A DNA stretch of 64,000 nt from Cephalotus follicularis (lineage: Eukaryota > Streptophyta > Magnoliopsida > Oxalidales > Cephalotaceae), in assembly GCA_001972305.1 (NCBI GenBank), contig BDDD01002136.1, forward strand, positions 198,617 through 262,616. The letters are read 5' to 3'. The notes below the pieces were generated by a model. The model saw only the letters and a program-made list of their open reading frames with translations. It ran no database searches and was not told the DNA's origin. Made by a program: the position numbers and the translations under genes. Below, one piece after another: positions 34,014 to 46,225 of the stretch. How positions within the stretch are numbered: position 1 is the first letter of the stretch; each line of letters opens with the position of its first letter.

Positions 34014-36352
34014 ACATAAGGGAAGGTGACATTGTCACCCAGAGCCAGAACACTCATATGCTCCTCCGATATCACAATCATGGAACAAAATCAACAACAT
34101 GACATTCGGGATTCAAATCCCGATTGAACTATCACAAATCATGAACACAAAAGGGCACATATGATACAAGAATCTCAAAGACAATAAAATAAAAGAAGGG
34201 AATGTCCCACTCACTGATTTACTGAACTCAGCTAGTTCTGACTAACCCCGCGATGCTCCGGATCGGATACAGGATTCGCGTCACACCGGATGCTGAAATC
34301 TAGTTCGGCTATCGAATTTCACATCATGGATTAGGAACTCCACTATCATCGATCAAATCCTTAGCTCTGCATGAATACACGTATGAGCTACTTTATGCAT
34401 TAATCATGTCGTATCGAAGTGAAACTTTCTAGATCATAATTAAAAGATCAAAATAGTCTATCATTCAAAAATCAAATGAAACCGACAAGCTAAAGTCTAG
34501 TGTCCTTTGCAAAGTCATTGTTAAAGGACCTTTTCGCAAAAGTAAAATTAATACCCTTTTACAATTTTTAAAAATCCAATGGAGTTGAAACTTTGGAAAA
34601 ATTGTTTATTCCTATCCAAGAGTCTACCACTGAAAAATAAGGTCAAACTGATGACCGGAGCTATGAGCTGCTTTGAAAAACCAAGGTTTGAACTATTTTC
34701 CGTAAAAACTGCAATAACGAAACTTTTTGGCCAAAATCATATCCGTTTGACACCAAACTTTCAGAAACATGTTTAAACATATCTAGGAGTTTTATGTTTA
34801 AAAATAAATTCAAACGGATAAGCAGAGCTATATGCTCCTTTGTAAAATCATCGATTCAAAACGATTTTAGCGTAACTTCGTACTTTTTTATTTAAACAAA
34901 GTCCGTTTGGCACGAAAATTTACAGGGAATATTTAAACATATTCTAAAGTCTATCATTAAAATTTCAAGTCAATCGGAAAACTCTAGCCTTGAAAAGTGA
35001 CAAAAACGTCATTTCGACGATATGACGGCTAAAGTTGCTGATATGCACTAATAACTAAATTCAACCATTCTAGTGAAGTGATTTTGGGCACACATAAACT
35101 AGATATGTAGAAAAACATTATGTCTCGAAATGAAGTTGATATGACGATTAGATCACAAGATAGAGCAAAGGAAACAAGACGGTACAAATCTACCGCAACA
35201 GAATTTTTTTTTTGCTTGACCCAGCCACAAAAATAAATTATTTGATAGAGATCCGCTCATCCAATCGAATTGAAATTTTAAGGGCAGTAACTAGACTCCT
35301 GGAGGACTAACATATAAAAATTTCAGTTCAAAAATATGATTAAAACACAAGATATGATCAAAACAAAATATAAAAAAGTTGCTGGAAATCTGAAAAACGA
35401 ATATTACAAACCAGAAATTTTTAAAGGGAATAAAAAAAATTTAAAACATGCTAACATCCATTTCCTCCTTTTAAAACATGAAAATATCAATTTCAACTCA
35501 ATTACATCCATACATTTTCATCACAATTTCACTTTCACTTAGCTACTTAAAATCTGAAAATTAAAGAAGGATTAACAATGCAATTATCCTCAATTAACAT
35601 CACTAACTCCATAAAGAAAATCAATTCCTCCTTACTCCATCTAAATCCCGAAAATTAAAGAAAATAAAAGGAGGACTAAATCAAACTTATATGCTTCATT
35701 TGCTAATCTAATCATCAATTATCCAAGTATAATTATCACTTTCATCATCTTTGCCCAACCCAAAAATTTGAAAGATGAAAAGCATGATCATCCACCTTAA
35801 TTAATGAAAAGATTAGAGAACTTACTAGATTAGGATAGGAGGAGGAAAGATGGGTGACTTTTACTCTTGCTTTCTTGGAGGATTTTCTTGAAGAAAGAAG
35901 AAGAATTGAAGAAGAATGTTGCGTCTGCCATGGAGAAGGAAGAATGCCATTTCTCCAAGTTGAAATGCCCATAAAACATTTGTAAAGAATTATCTAGAAG
36001 CCTGGAGGATGTTGGAGAGCTTGGGCCGAATGAACCATCATTTTTTGTTTAAATTTCATGCTTGATTTCGGCAATGGTATGTAACCAAACACATGGGCCG
36101 AATTCTTCATAATCTGTGGGCCTTATTACACTAAAAACATCAATTATGACCAATAAAAATTAGGCCTTACTTCATCATTGGCCATAATGAAATCCAATTT
36201 AATAATTAGTCCATAAAGTACATTTATAGCTTGGCCTTCATTAATGCATGCTCTAACAAAATTACTAAGGTCACGTACAATTATATAAATGACATGCACA
36301 CTTAAATTGTATTCTTAAAAGATTATACTCCATAATAATACGGGGTGTTACA
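34014..36352 (-). mobile_element. Gypsy LTR, minus orientation (probably solo or orphan)
   Basis: The probable LTR is 34033-36352: it starts TGTCACCCAGAGCC and ends ACGGGGTGTTACA, the same terminal style as the LTR ends at 301 and 19507. It is about 2.3 kb and has no ORF of note. A minus ORF at 35745-35972 and a plus ORF at 35336-35542 lack domains. No flanking primer site, purine tract or target duplication was found. The left 19 bases are of unclear origin. Confidence 0.5.
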
Positions 36353-37440
36353 TGTCGGGTCACTATATCTAACAAGTTGTACATGTGTTACTGACCTGTT
36401 GGGCTCAGTGATGAGGGCCACCATATCAGTGACAAAGAAATTATAGAATTGTTCCCTCTAATTGTCATATGTTATGTATCAGTGTGTCCCCATACCACGT
36501 GTTTTCGATAGAGGTCCGAGACATCACTCAAATCTATTCAATTTGTTATTTTATAAGTCAGGTAATAGTTTAAAGCCTATTTCGTATATTGGAAATCCAT
36601 GATTACTTAAAACTTTAATACATACGTACATTCATTTATTCAAACATTATTAAATATCAATACATATCATATCCATACGACTCCTTACAATCCTTACATA
36701 ATGTGCTTAAACATTCATATAAAAGATACTCATAAAAGAAATCATCCTTGGATCCATGCTCCTTGCATCCATACCATCACTAGTCTTTGCGTCCATGATC
36801 ACTACCACTTGTCCTGGATCTATCCATGCCTGCACACATAAATGGTGCCACATCCCGAAGGATGGGTGAGCCAAAAGCCTAGTAAAAAAACAACCCCATG
36901 CTTATGATATGAACAGATATCGTAGATATAAATGCATGACATAGTATAATGCATGAACAATTGTGATTAACGAATCAATATATATATAATGTGGTACCTT
37001 TTCCATTTAACTTCTTCATACCCATTGCTTTCATCTAATTTACTTTTATTTCATGTTATCTCTTCCTAATGTACTTTTATTTCATATTATCTCTTCCCAC
37101 CTTTCTTAATTTTACTGTTCTTTATTACTTCACCTAGTATTTTATCTCCCTTTAATTTACTATTAGTTTCCATTCCTCAAAGGCATCAGAGCCAAAAACT
37201 CGATGCAATTATTTATTATTAATCAAATTTAAAGCATAGTTTCTAAACGTTTGGGTAGAGTGCCAGTTGATTAAGTTCGTGGATAGTTCATATCCTACCA
37301 GTAGGTTGTTGGGGTGATAAGGGCAGAAGGAGAGTAAGTCCCGATTAGACCATCGGAAGTATATCTACCCTAGTTAGGGGGGACAGTATACTTTGGACGT
37401 AGTGAAACAAAACTTTAAAATCATTAGTAATGAATAAATT
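36353..37440 (-). mobile_element. Partial Gypsy LTR related to the 301-2713 family
   Basis: It contains CATCCCGAAGGATGGGTGAGCC-like sequence near 36850, parallel to 670 and 18028, followed by a region of the same general layout (AGAGTGCCAGTTGATTAAG, CCATCGGAAGTATATCTACC). It ends where pararetroviral sequence starts. Both ends are undefined. Confidence 0.4.
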
Positions 37441-37450
37441 GTGTAGGGCT

Positions 37451-38386
37451 ATGTTTTTGAGATCATATAGTTGTTCAGAAACTAGTAATAATTCGAATAG
37501 AGATAAAGAATTAGATGAAAGAATAAAACAATGGCAAAATTAGAAACATCCAAAGATTTCAAATAAAGAAATTTATAAGTATAATCCATTTAACCAATTT
37601 AATTTCACTGAAAGAATTCAAACAATTGAACAAACTATAACAATTACCAAAACTCAACAAAATATTCAACTATTAAATGAAAAAACCATTAAAGAATTAG
37701 CTAAAAACTTTAAATATATTCATTGTGCTTTAGTTCAAGTAGCAATTAAGCCATTAACAAGACAAGGATTAAACACTTCTGTCTTGGCATATCTCCGAGA
37801 TGCCAGACACTTAAACTTCGATGATTCCTTAATTGGAGCCATTGAAACAAGTGTTTGCAATGGATTTGTCTATTTTGATGGGTATCCAGACTTAACAATT
37901 TCTTTAACTGATAAAAACATTTTAGAAACCCTAAAAATTAACATTAATCTCCACGGTTACAATATGTTACCTGGATCCGAAATCATTGCAATAATTCATC
38001 ATGTTCATTATAAAGCTACCAATTCGATTTGTCCCAAATCATTAGTCAATCTAACAAAAGGAGAAACCACTATGATGAAATGTATAACAAATGATTCAAA
38101 CATTTTAATTCCACAAAAAATTAAATGGAGTGATATTAATATTCCTGAGGATTGGTCCATACAATCCGATACTATTGCTCCTAACCAAGAAAATATTGAA
38201 AACATTTTTTTACACTCAATAACCCAAAATGAAGAAGGCTTAATAAAAATTAGGTTTGATAAAACTATCAAAACCCATTCAACCCCAGAAAATTTAAAAG
38301 AAAATTTTAATTACTTAAATGTTTGTGATGAAAAATTAAATACAATTATCAATTTCAACCACATAGAGCTTCAATTTCTAGCATAA
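37451..38386 (+). pseudogene. Endogenous pararetrovirus movement protein region
   Basis: An ATG at 37451 opens a frame broken by TAG at 37541, then open to 38386. It contains the caulimovirus movement-protein core: YLRDARHLNFDDSLIGAIET, a VYFDGYPDLTISL strand and HGYNMLPGSEIIAIIHHVHY. In exogenous viruses this protein moves particles through plasmodesmata. Around 38366 the frame shifts by one and coding similarity continues toward the coat protein. AT-rich base use sets it apart from neighbours. With a nonsense codon and a frameshift it is a fossil; the genus resembles Florendovirus or Petuvirus (inference). Confidence 0.85.
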
Positions 38387-39727
38387 TATCTAGAAAATCA
38401 AATTACTTTGACACTAAAACTAAATTATCCGAAATTTCAAGTCAGTCAAGTATCTTAAAAGGAATTTATACACAAGATACTCAAGATCAAGATAAAAATT
38501 CTCCAGAAAACACTCAAGAATTTAATGAACCTATTTCTCCAACATATTCTGAGACGAAATCTCCCTCTCAGCTTATGACAATTAGGATTGATGAACCATT
38601 TGAAATCAATAAAGATTTAATAAGAAAAGATTTTCTTAAAGAAAAATATTTAAGAAAAAGATATAAATTCTTTAAAAAATATTCTGAAACTGAACAAAAT
38701 GATATTCGAACGGCATGGTTTGAGTTCATGACTAAAATCAAGGCTCATGATATGTTTTTTGATTATTTAAAAATTTACATTGACCAATAAGAAATAAAAA
38801 TATTTTGAAGAAGAGAAAATCTTAGAAGAAAATAAATTATTAGAAAATAATAACAAAGAAAAAGAAACTACTGGCGTTGAAAAAATAGAAATAGAAAAGT
38901 CCATATACCAAAAATTCAAGATAATGAGAATCAAACAATTTTTATGATTGATACTGACAAACAAAGAGAATTTAAAATCTTTATGAATCCAAAAACCACT
39001 ACAACATGGTTAACTTCTGACAACAAAACAATAGAAGCAATTCACCCACCGTCTGAAAAAATTCAAATTAACATTCAAAATAATCGAATTCAAGCTGCAC
39101 CTTTCAAATTACAAACTGAAATAAGTAATGCTCAAATAACAACAAATAAAACCAATAAAATTATTGAACAAAATAATTATACAAACAAATATCCTCAAAC
39201 AATAGGATCACAATTATCTAGAATAGAAAATACCATCCAAAAGGTTAAACAAAACTATTTAAAAAATGAAACAAAATCCCATACAATTAAACCATTGTTT
39301 ACACCTTATAAAATTCCCTTTTCTCAAATAAAACAATTAACACTCAATGAAATCAATGAAAGACTAAGAGAACTAATTGCTCCCGATACACCAGATTTAG
39401 ATACTCCTACAACAATAGTACCGACAACATATACTCCATGAACTCCTCAAAAGGATAAAAATAAAATAATAAATGTTATTCAAGAAATTGAAACATCTTC
39501 AGATGATTCTGTCCAAGAAATTAGCAATCAATTATCTGCTACAAAAATTGATCCATTAAAAATTGAGTCATTAACTTCATATTATTATAGACCAACTTAT
39601 CCAGATACAAATTGAAGAAAGAGGAAAATTTACTCCAGCTTCATATCAAAGTGGAACCATTTACGAATGGAACATTGATGGTATGAATGAATATTATATT
39701 ATTAATAAATTACAAGAAATGCCTATG
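38387..39727 (+). pseudogene. Pararetrovirus polyprotein: spacer and start of coat protein
   Basis: This continues the frame from the movement protein with stops at about 38788 and 39441 and gaps between. Lys/Glu/Asn-rich open pieces are at 38575-38790 and 38944-39441. From about 39590 the coat-protein start is recognisable (RPTYPD, then EWNIDGMNEYYII in a shifted frame). It is interrupted at 39732 by the Tat-like element; its continuation is at 46774. Confidence 0.75.
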
Positions 39728-39732
39728 GTAAG

Positions 39733-40289
39733 TGTTGATGCAAAAATCCTTCCCTCAACATTACCCCACGTGTAAGGGCTTGATTTGTTTATGGAAACGC
39801 TGGAATCTGTCCGAGAAAGGTCGTTTCGTGGTTGACGATCCCTGCACAATAAGAGCACAAAGGTTGAAGATCCAGGAGGTTGTTCTCCCGGGGACACTCC
39901 GACATTCAAGTTAGTAATTGCACAGAGAATACTAGGTTCTTTTGAGTGCTAAAGTGGCTGTCCTGGTTGAAGTTGTTTGATTTTTTATTTATAGACCTCC
40001 AATGTAACTGTTGAGCGTAGAAATGGGAGTTGATGGTTGCCCCTAAGGAAAATTCCCGAGGAGCCCAGACATTTTCCCTGATCTCCGTCGGATTTGGTGA
40101 CATTTTCCCTTTTGGACGTGGTACCGCGCACGTCTTTGGTCATGGGCTGGCAACGCCCGAGAACAACGGCGCACTAATGGTGTTTAAACTTGCATTCCCT
40201 GGCCACGTGCCCAGGCCTTGGAGTGACATTTGTCGTCCTCTCCTGGGGGCACGTGTCATTATGCTTAAAAAAAGAATTTTCCCATATCA
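39733..40289 (-). repeat. 3' LTR of the Tat-like element, with purine tract
   Basis: 557 bp. Just right of it the minus strand reads ACCAGGGGGGCATA, the probable polypurine tract. It differs from the other LTR (548 bp) by point changes and by two small indels near 40075 and 40165. Confidence 0.88.
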
Positions 40290-40899
40290 TATGCCCCCCT
40301 GGTCCTTCTCCTCTGGCCTTGGCAGAGGAGGAGGAACAGAGTTGAGAGTAATAACCCAGGCAGAACTCCATTGAAGGATCGACCCTGGGCTGACCAGGGG
40401 AAGAGGGGAAGTAGGCTTGTGAGGCCTCAAGCAGGGCCTAAGTCTTTTTAAATAAGTCTAACCCGATCCTTATGTGGGCCCAACCTTATAACTCATACCA
40501 CTTGTTGATAAGATGTGGGGTGACAGATGTCTTTTCGCGCCATACTTCTTTAATGAATTCTCATCATTGCGTCGTAACTTATGAATTTTGAACGCCTGAT
40601 GCTTTGATGCCTACGCTCAAAACCCTTCGTTTGTCGCTCCTGATCTGATAGGAGGATCTCCACCGTTAAGACCAATCAGGATCTATGGTCTGGATGCATT
40701 CCCAGGGTCTTTAAATACCCCTCTTCCATTTTGGGGATGTTCTTTACGCATTCACAATCCCTAAAAACAAAAGATTTCTTGAATCCCTTGTTCTTCCAAT
40801 CTTCAAACTCAACAACCTCGCCTTCTTCTTTGGCCAAATTCCCAGGTGAACAGCTTTTCTCAATTTTGATTTACCTTTCGCTTGATTCCTATGACCACT

Positions 40900-43676
40900 T
40901 CGTCTTCGTCTTCGTCTTCCTCTCTCTCTCAAAACACTATGGCCAGGACCAAACAGACCAGGAGGCTAGTCAGGCGTTCCGAGGTGGTAGCCTGATTTTC
41001 TATGGGGTAGTCAAAGAATACTCCATCCCTGGTAGCTTGGACTTGGAGATTCCCTCTGATCCCAGGGTGGCCTCAAAGAACAGGCATGGTTATTTTGTGG
41101 TGTTTCAAGAGGCCCTGGTGCATGGGCTAAGACTTCCCCTGGCCCCCTTTGCCATCAGTATCCTCAGGCATTACCATGTTCATCCCCTGATGCTCCATGC
41201 CCAGTCCTTGGGTTTCATTATTGGCTTCCCGATTCGGTGCTTTGAGGCAGGGGTGACAGCCACTGTTGGGCTGTTTAAGGAGTTCCATACTATAACTTCC
41301 TCCCTGAAGAAGCGGGGTTTCTACTTCAAGTCGCGAGTGGGTCATCACAGGCTGTTGGCGGAGAACACCAGGACAGTGAAGAAGTGGAGGGAGAAGTATT
41401 TTATGGTCAGGAACCTTCCCAGTTTCACTCTGAGCCCGTGGACTGACACCTTGGATACATTGGCCCTTAGCCAAAGGGTGTTTCTGTCCCAGGAGGAGAG
41501 GGTCGACCTGGACAAGCTTCTAGCGCTCGCCCCTGTGGAGGTGCTGGTAGTGGTCTCTGAGATCAAACTGCAAACCCATGGGCTTAGTAGGACCTATGGT
41601 CGCAGGGCTGGGCCGAACCTGGCTGGGGAGGTCCCCACGGGAATTGGATTGGAGGGAACTTGGGTTCCCAAGACGGTCTTGGTTCCTTGGCAGCAGGAGA
41701 TGAGAGAGGAAGGAGCATGGCTACCATGGATGGACCTCAGTCCACGGCAACTGGCCAAGGAGAGAGCTGTAATATGCTTTCCCTTGGATTTTCATTATTC
41801 TATTACTATTATTCCTTCTCAGATATTTTTCTAACCCTCTTTCCATACTTATGTGCAGTGATGGCTAATCAACAATCAGCTCTGGACGCCGTCAGGTCTG
41901 CCCGGGAGCAGGTCAAGGCGCAGGACCCTGAACAGCTGAGGCGGGAGGCCGAAGCGAAGAAAAAGGCCCTCCTGAGGAGGAAATCCACTGGTGTAGCAGG
42001 AAAAGGAGCTTCCAGGGAGACCACTGACAGGGCCAGGGTAGAGGAGCGTGCCCGGAAAGGTACCTAGGAGGTGAGGGCCCGTGCAGTGGAGAGAGCCCGC
42101 AAAGGTGCCGAGGAGGCAAGGGCCCCGACAGCGGAGAGAGCCCGCAAAAGTGCTGAGGAGGCAGGGGCCTGGGCTGAGAAGGCCAGGGCTGGAGGCGGTA
42201 CAACCGTTGATACCCAGGAAAGGGGTGTTGAGTTGGTTGGGACAACTGTGGCTGTGGACACCGGGGCCGAGACGAGGAGGGCTGAGATTGCCCGAGGGAA
42301 GCGGGCTGCCGTCGATGACCTCGACCACCCGTCGAGGAAGCAGAGGACCGATGGTGGAGATGCTCTTAGGGCTGAACCCCTTGAGGAGGCCCTCCAGGAC
42401 CCTGCCATGCTATACCCCGCCAAGGAGATGGATCAAATAAACAAGATCCTTACCAGGCTGGGCAGGACCGGGGTGAATTTTAAGACGCCTGGTGTAGCTG
42501 TTGAGCTGGGCAAGGCTGGTCTTTTCCCCCATGAGGTGGGGTTGAGGGAAGATTCAGACATTCCCCACCTATGGCTCCACCTCTTCCAAAGCGGCTTCAG
42601 GGTTAGTGAATTTTCTCTAACTCTTGACATCATTGGCTCTTCTACTCTCCCCTGACTATACATTCTTCTTTTCAGCTAATGAATGATGCCCAACTTGCGA
42701 TGGAGAGGACTGACTAGGAGAGGTCCCTGCTCGAGCAGATTAGGGCTGAGAACGCTGAGTACAAGAGGAGGGAGAATGTGCTAAAGGCCCAACTCAAGGA
42801 TGTGATCAGTATCCAGGAGGGCCTCACTGCTGAGAAGGACAAAGCCCTCGAAGACCTGGAGAGGGAGCGGAGGATAAGGATGGTTGTGGTTAAGAGGATC
42901 ACCCTACTTGAGGAAGAGGTGAAGGCCTATGGCGAGAGGCTTGTGGAGTACAAGGACCTTGAGGGGTCCAGACCAAAGCTACCATGGAGAGGGCCATTCT
43001 TGACTTCAAGGCTTCCTTGGAGTTTCGGGAGGCATAGGACAGGGCCGTGGAGAACTATAGGACGTCCAAGGAGTTTTAAGACGCCATGTTCAGGGCTGTG
43101 GAGAGCTACAAAACTTCCATAGAGTACCATGATGCCATGTCCGGGGCTGTGGACAACTTCAGGGCCTCAGAAGATTTCGACAAAGGGGTCTTCAAGAAGT
43201 CCTCAGTCCTCTTTCGCCGGGGGTTTTACTCCTGTCAAAACATTGTGCACTTTCACCATGAGCTCCCTCTGGAGTCTATCATCTGCGGGCCTCAGGTGAA
43301 TGATTATGATTTCATTCCTGATGGGGTTGATGAAGCCGAGGAGAGGGCCTTCCAAGCTGCGGACGAGGGTCAGGACCCAACCTGGGACCCTGAGTGGACG
43401 TCTGAGGGGCGCGATGTTGTCATGTTCCTAGGTGGATTCGGGGGGCCTGATGCTGAGCCCTCGGATGCGGAACCTCTCTCCACAATTCTCGCTGAGAACC
43501 CTCCCCTGTATCCCTCGACAGTGGAACCCTCATCTGGGCTCGTGGCCAAGGACGCTCCTTTGGGGAGCTTGGCTGAAGGTTATCCACCCTTGCCTACTGA
43601 TCCAACTCCTCTGGATCCTCCTCCTCCTCCAGTCGTGTATGACGTTCCTTCCAGGGATGAGAACTTAGAGTAGAAT
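40900..43676 (+). pseudogene. Antisense additional ORF of the Tat-like element (gypsy-type transposon domain, coiled coil)
   Basis: A TATA-like CTTTAAATACCC lies at about 40710. The probable start is ATGGCCAGGACC near 40938, which shifts frame within 20 codons. The long frame (to 41834) contains a segment GYFVVFQEALVHGLRLPLAP followed by HYHVHPLMLHAQSLGFIIGF, the core of the 'putative gypsy type transposon' (Transposase_28/PMD-like) domain. A likely intron follows (GTAATATG near 41769 to TGTGCAG near 41861). Then comes an Ala/Arg/Glu-rich coiled coil (41866-42602, one TAG at 42065), a 75-bp intron (GTTAGTGA at 42603 to CTTTTCAG at 42677) joining in phase, a second coiled coil, and a Pro-rich end stopping at 43673. 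Function unknown. Confidence 0.75.
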
Positions 43677-44263
43677 TTTGCTTGCCTTTTGTATTTTTCT
43701 TTCTTCTCAGCGATGTAAATTTCATATTAATCAATGAGAAAGGAGTACCTTTGCACCTCACTTGTGTATGCTTTATTTCTTTGCTTTAAAATGTCATCAA
43801 GTACTCATGAAATACCATCCTTTTTTACCCCGGGCTCTATTTGAGTTGTACGCTGCGTTTGAGCTCTTCCCAGGCATTCGCCATTCCCTTAGGAAAAATC
43901 ACCTAAGCTTTGTAGTCCCCTTGGGACACCTTATTTCAAAGGAACTTAGGCAAAGAGACTTAGTCTTTACGAGTTCTGTTGTGTTCGTAGACTAAGTTTT
44001 TGGTCTGCTCGGGCAAGTTCTTATGGGTTTGCCGAGCAAGATATCGTATGGTTCATCATGTTTTGAACCAGGTCGTCTGAGCTTACAGTCCTCGCAGGGA
44101 CACTTGCATTAAAGTGCTCAGTCCAACGAACTTGATCGTTGCGAGTTCCCATGGATTCGCCTCTCAAGACACGATTTTAGGTCTGGTCAAACAAGTTCCC
44201 ATGGTATTGCCTACCAGAGTGTGCTCCCTAGGGAGTCTTATTGCTTCCTTGGAAGTCTTTCTA
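43677..44263 (+). other. Spacer between antisense ORF and minisatellite
   Basis: Probably the 3' untranslated part of the antisense ORF. Several imperfect repeats of an approximately 70-base phrase (CTTATTTCAAAGGAAC, GAGTTC(T/C)...ATGG(G/A)TT(T/C)GCC) occur. No gene is seen. Confidence 0.4.
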
Positions 44264-45712
44264 GAACTGCCCCCTGGGGGGTCTTTCCGTGCTCCCCTGG
44301 AGGAGTCTTTATTTGCTCCCCTGGAGGAGGCTTTGTTGGGTGCTCTCCTGGAGGAGTGTTTAAGTGCTCCCCTGGAGGAGTCTTTATGTGCTCCCCTGGA
44401 GGAGGCTTTATGGGGTGCTCCCCTAGAGGAGGCTTTTTGGAATGTCCCTTGGGGGGGTCTTCTTGTAATGCCCCCTGGGGGGTCTTTTTGTAATGCCCCC
44501 TGGGGGGTCTTTTTGGAATGCCCCCTAGAGGATGCTTTGTTGAGTGCTCCCCTAGAGGAGTCTTTGTTGAAGGCTCCCCTGGACGGGTCTCTAAGTGCTC
44601 CCCTGGAGGAGGCTTTAAGTGCTCCCCTGGAGGAGGATTTGGTGGATGCTCCCCTGGAGGAGTCTTTAAGTGCTCCCCTGGATGAGGCTTTGTTGAATTC
44701 TCCCCTGGAGGAGTCTCTGCGTGCTTCCCTGGAGAAGGCTTTTTGGTGCTCCCCTGGGGGAGGCCTTTGGGGCTCCTCTGGGAGAGGCTTTTGGTGCTCC
44801 CCTGGAGGGGTCTCTAAGTGCTCCCCTGGAGGAGGCTTTGTTGGGTGCTCCCCTGGAGGAGTCTTTAAGTGCTCCCCTGGAGGAGGCTTTGTTGGGTGCT
44901 CCCCTGGAGGATTCTTTAAGTCCTCCCATGGAGGAGGCTTTGTTGAATGCTCCCCTGGTGGAGTCTCCGCGTGCTTCCCTGGAGGAGGCTTTTTGGTGCT
45001 CCCTTGGGGGAGGCTTTTGGGGCTCCTCTGGGGGGGTCTCTAAGTGCTCCCCTGGAGGAGGCTTTGCTGGGTGCCCCCCCGGAGGAGTCTTTAAGTGCTC
45101 CTCTGGAGGAGGCTTTGTTGAATGCTCCCCTGGAGGAGTCTTTGTTGAATGCTCCCCTGGAGGAGTCTCTAAGTGCTCCCCTAGAGGAGTCTTTATGTGC
45201 TCCCCTGGCGGGGAGGCTTTTGGTGCTCCCCTGGGGGAGGCTTCTGGGGCTACTCTGGGGGAGGCTTTTTGGTGCTCCCCTGGGGGAGGCCTTTTGGGTG
45301 CTCCCCTGGGGGAGGCTTTGTAGAATGTCCCCTGGGGGGTTTTTTTGTAATGCCCCCTGGGGGATCTTTTTGGAATGCCCCTTGGGTGGTCTTTTTGTGC
45401 TTCCATGGAGGAGGCTTTGTTGAGTGCTCCCTTGGAGGAGTCTTTGTTGAATGTTCCCCTGGAGGGGTCTCTAAGTTCTCCCCTGGAGGAGGCTTTTTGG
45501 TGCTCTCCTAGAGGAGTCTTTAAGTGCTCCCCTGGAGGAGGCTTTGTTGGGTGCTCCCCTGGAGGAGTCTTTGAGTGATCCCCTGGAGAAGGCTTTGTTG
45601 AATGCTCCCCTGGAGGAGTCTCTAATGCCCCCTGGGGGGGTTTTTTTGTAATGCCCCATGGGTGGTCTTTTTGTACTCCCCTGGAGGAGGTTTTGTTGAG
45701 TGCTCCCCTGGC
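44264..45712. repeat. GC-rich minisatellite, units of 24-27 bp in multiples of three
   Basis: About 1.45 kb of tandem units such as TGCTCCCCTGGAGGAGTCTT + TAAG and TGCTCCCCTGGAGGAGGCTT + TGTTG(GG), with variants (CCCCTGGGGGG). Unit lengths of 24 and 27 keep frame, so long ORFs exist on both strands: minus 45757-44666 (363 codons, PPGEH and KASSRG repeats) and plus 44114-45043 and 44721-45323. It sits where gag should continue, so it may have expanded from a gag linker. The ORFs are treated as by-products of the repeat. Confidence 0.85.
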
Positions 45713-45904
45713 TTCCCCTTGGGGATCCACATCCATGGCTTGGTGCTCAAGACACACTCTTTTGGGATCGTTGGGCTGATCCTGGGCAGTTGAGGACTCA
45801 GCCTGCTGAGACGCATTGATCTCAGGTCTCCTCCCCAGGGGAATATTGTCCCCTGACCACCTCGGGGGGAGTCTCTCCCCCCTCGGTGGGTTTCGCCTGA
45901 CACC

Positions 45905-46180
45905 TCAGGGGTGCCCCATCTCCACCATTGGCCTGCTAGGACCAAAACCTCCTCGGACAACTGGCGGAGCAGGTCCGGCATGTTGTTGGTTGGCCAAACT
46001 AGTGACCAACAAATCGGTGAGGCACTCCACCCCTTGGATCAGCTGATTGAACTGCTCCCCCGTAACGGGAACCTGCTCGGCGGTGGCGACAATTTGGCTG
46101 GTTTGGGCTGGGTCGTTTCCAGTTGCAAGTTGGCTTCCACCAGCTGTGGAGTGGTTGTTGATGATCTTTCTCGGAGGCAT
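45905..46180 (-). pseudogene. Tat-like gag N-terminal remnant
   Basis: The ATG at 46180 (MPPRKIINNHST) is the first on the minus strand after the primer site. It opens 91 codons of low-complexity leader (GEQFNQLIQGVECLTDLLVT) ending at a stop at 45905; similar sequence in another frame leads toward the minisatellite. No capsid or zinc knuckle follows. Confidence 0.55.
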
Positions 46181-46204
46181 GATTCTGTATGGCTTTTCGT
46201 TGCG

Positions 46205-46225
46205 TTTCCCAAAGACGGCGCCAAC
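46205..46225 (-). other. Primer binding site of the Tat-like element
   Basis: Directly after the LTR the minus strand reads GTTGGCGCCGTCTTTGGGAA. The TGGCGCC core is the standard non-methionine primer site of Athila/Tat Gypsy elements (often described as tRNA-Asp or tRNA-Arg; from memory). Confidence 0.75.

Noticed and set aside
36353..37440. Separate complete retroelement
   Set aside because: Only a block similar to other Gypsy LTRs is visible; no ends, primer site or coding region could be found.
41876..42423. Minus ORFs of 110-150 codons
   Set aside because: Opposite the Ala/Arg/Glu-rich coiled coil of the antisense additional ORF; GC-rich shadow frames.
44114..45323. Long plus ORFs over the minisatellite (309 and 200 codons)
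   Set aside because: They arise because repeat units are multiples of three and free of stops; low-complexity APLEE/SPGG repeats, no domain.
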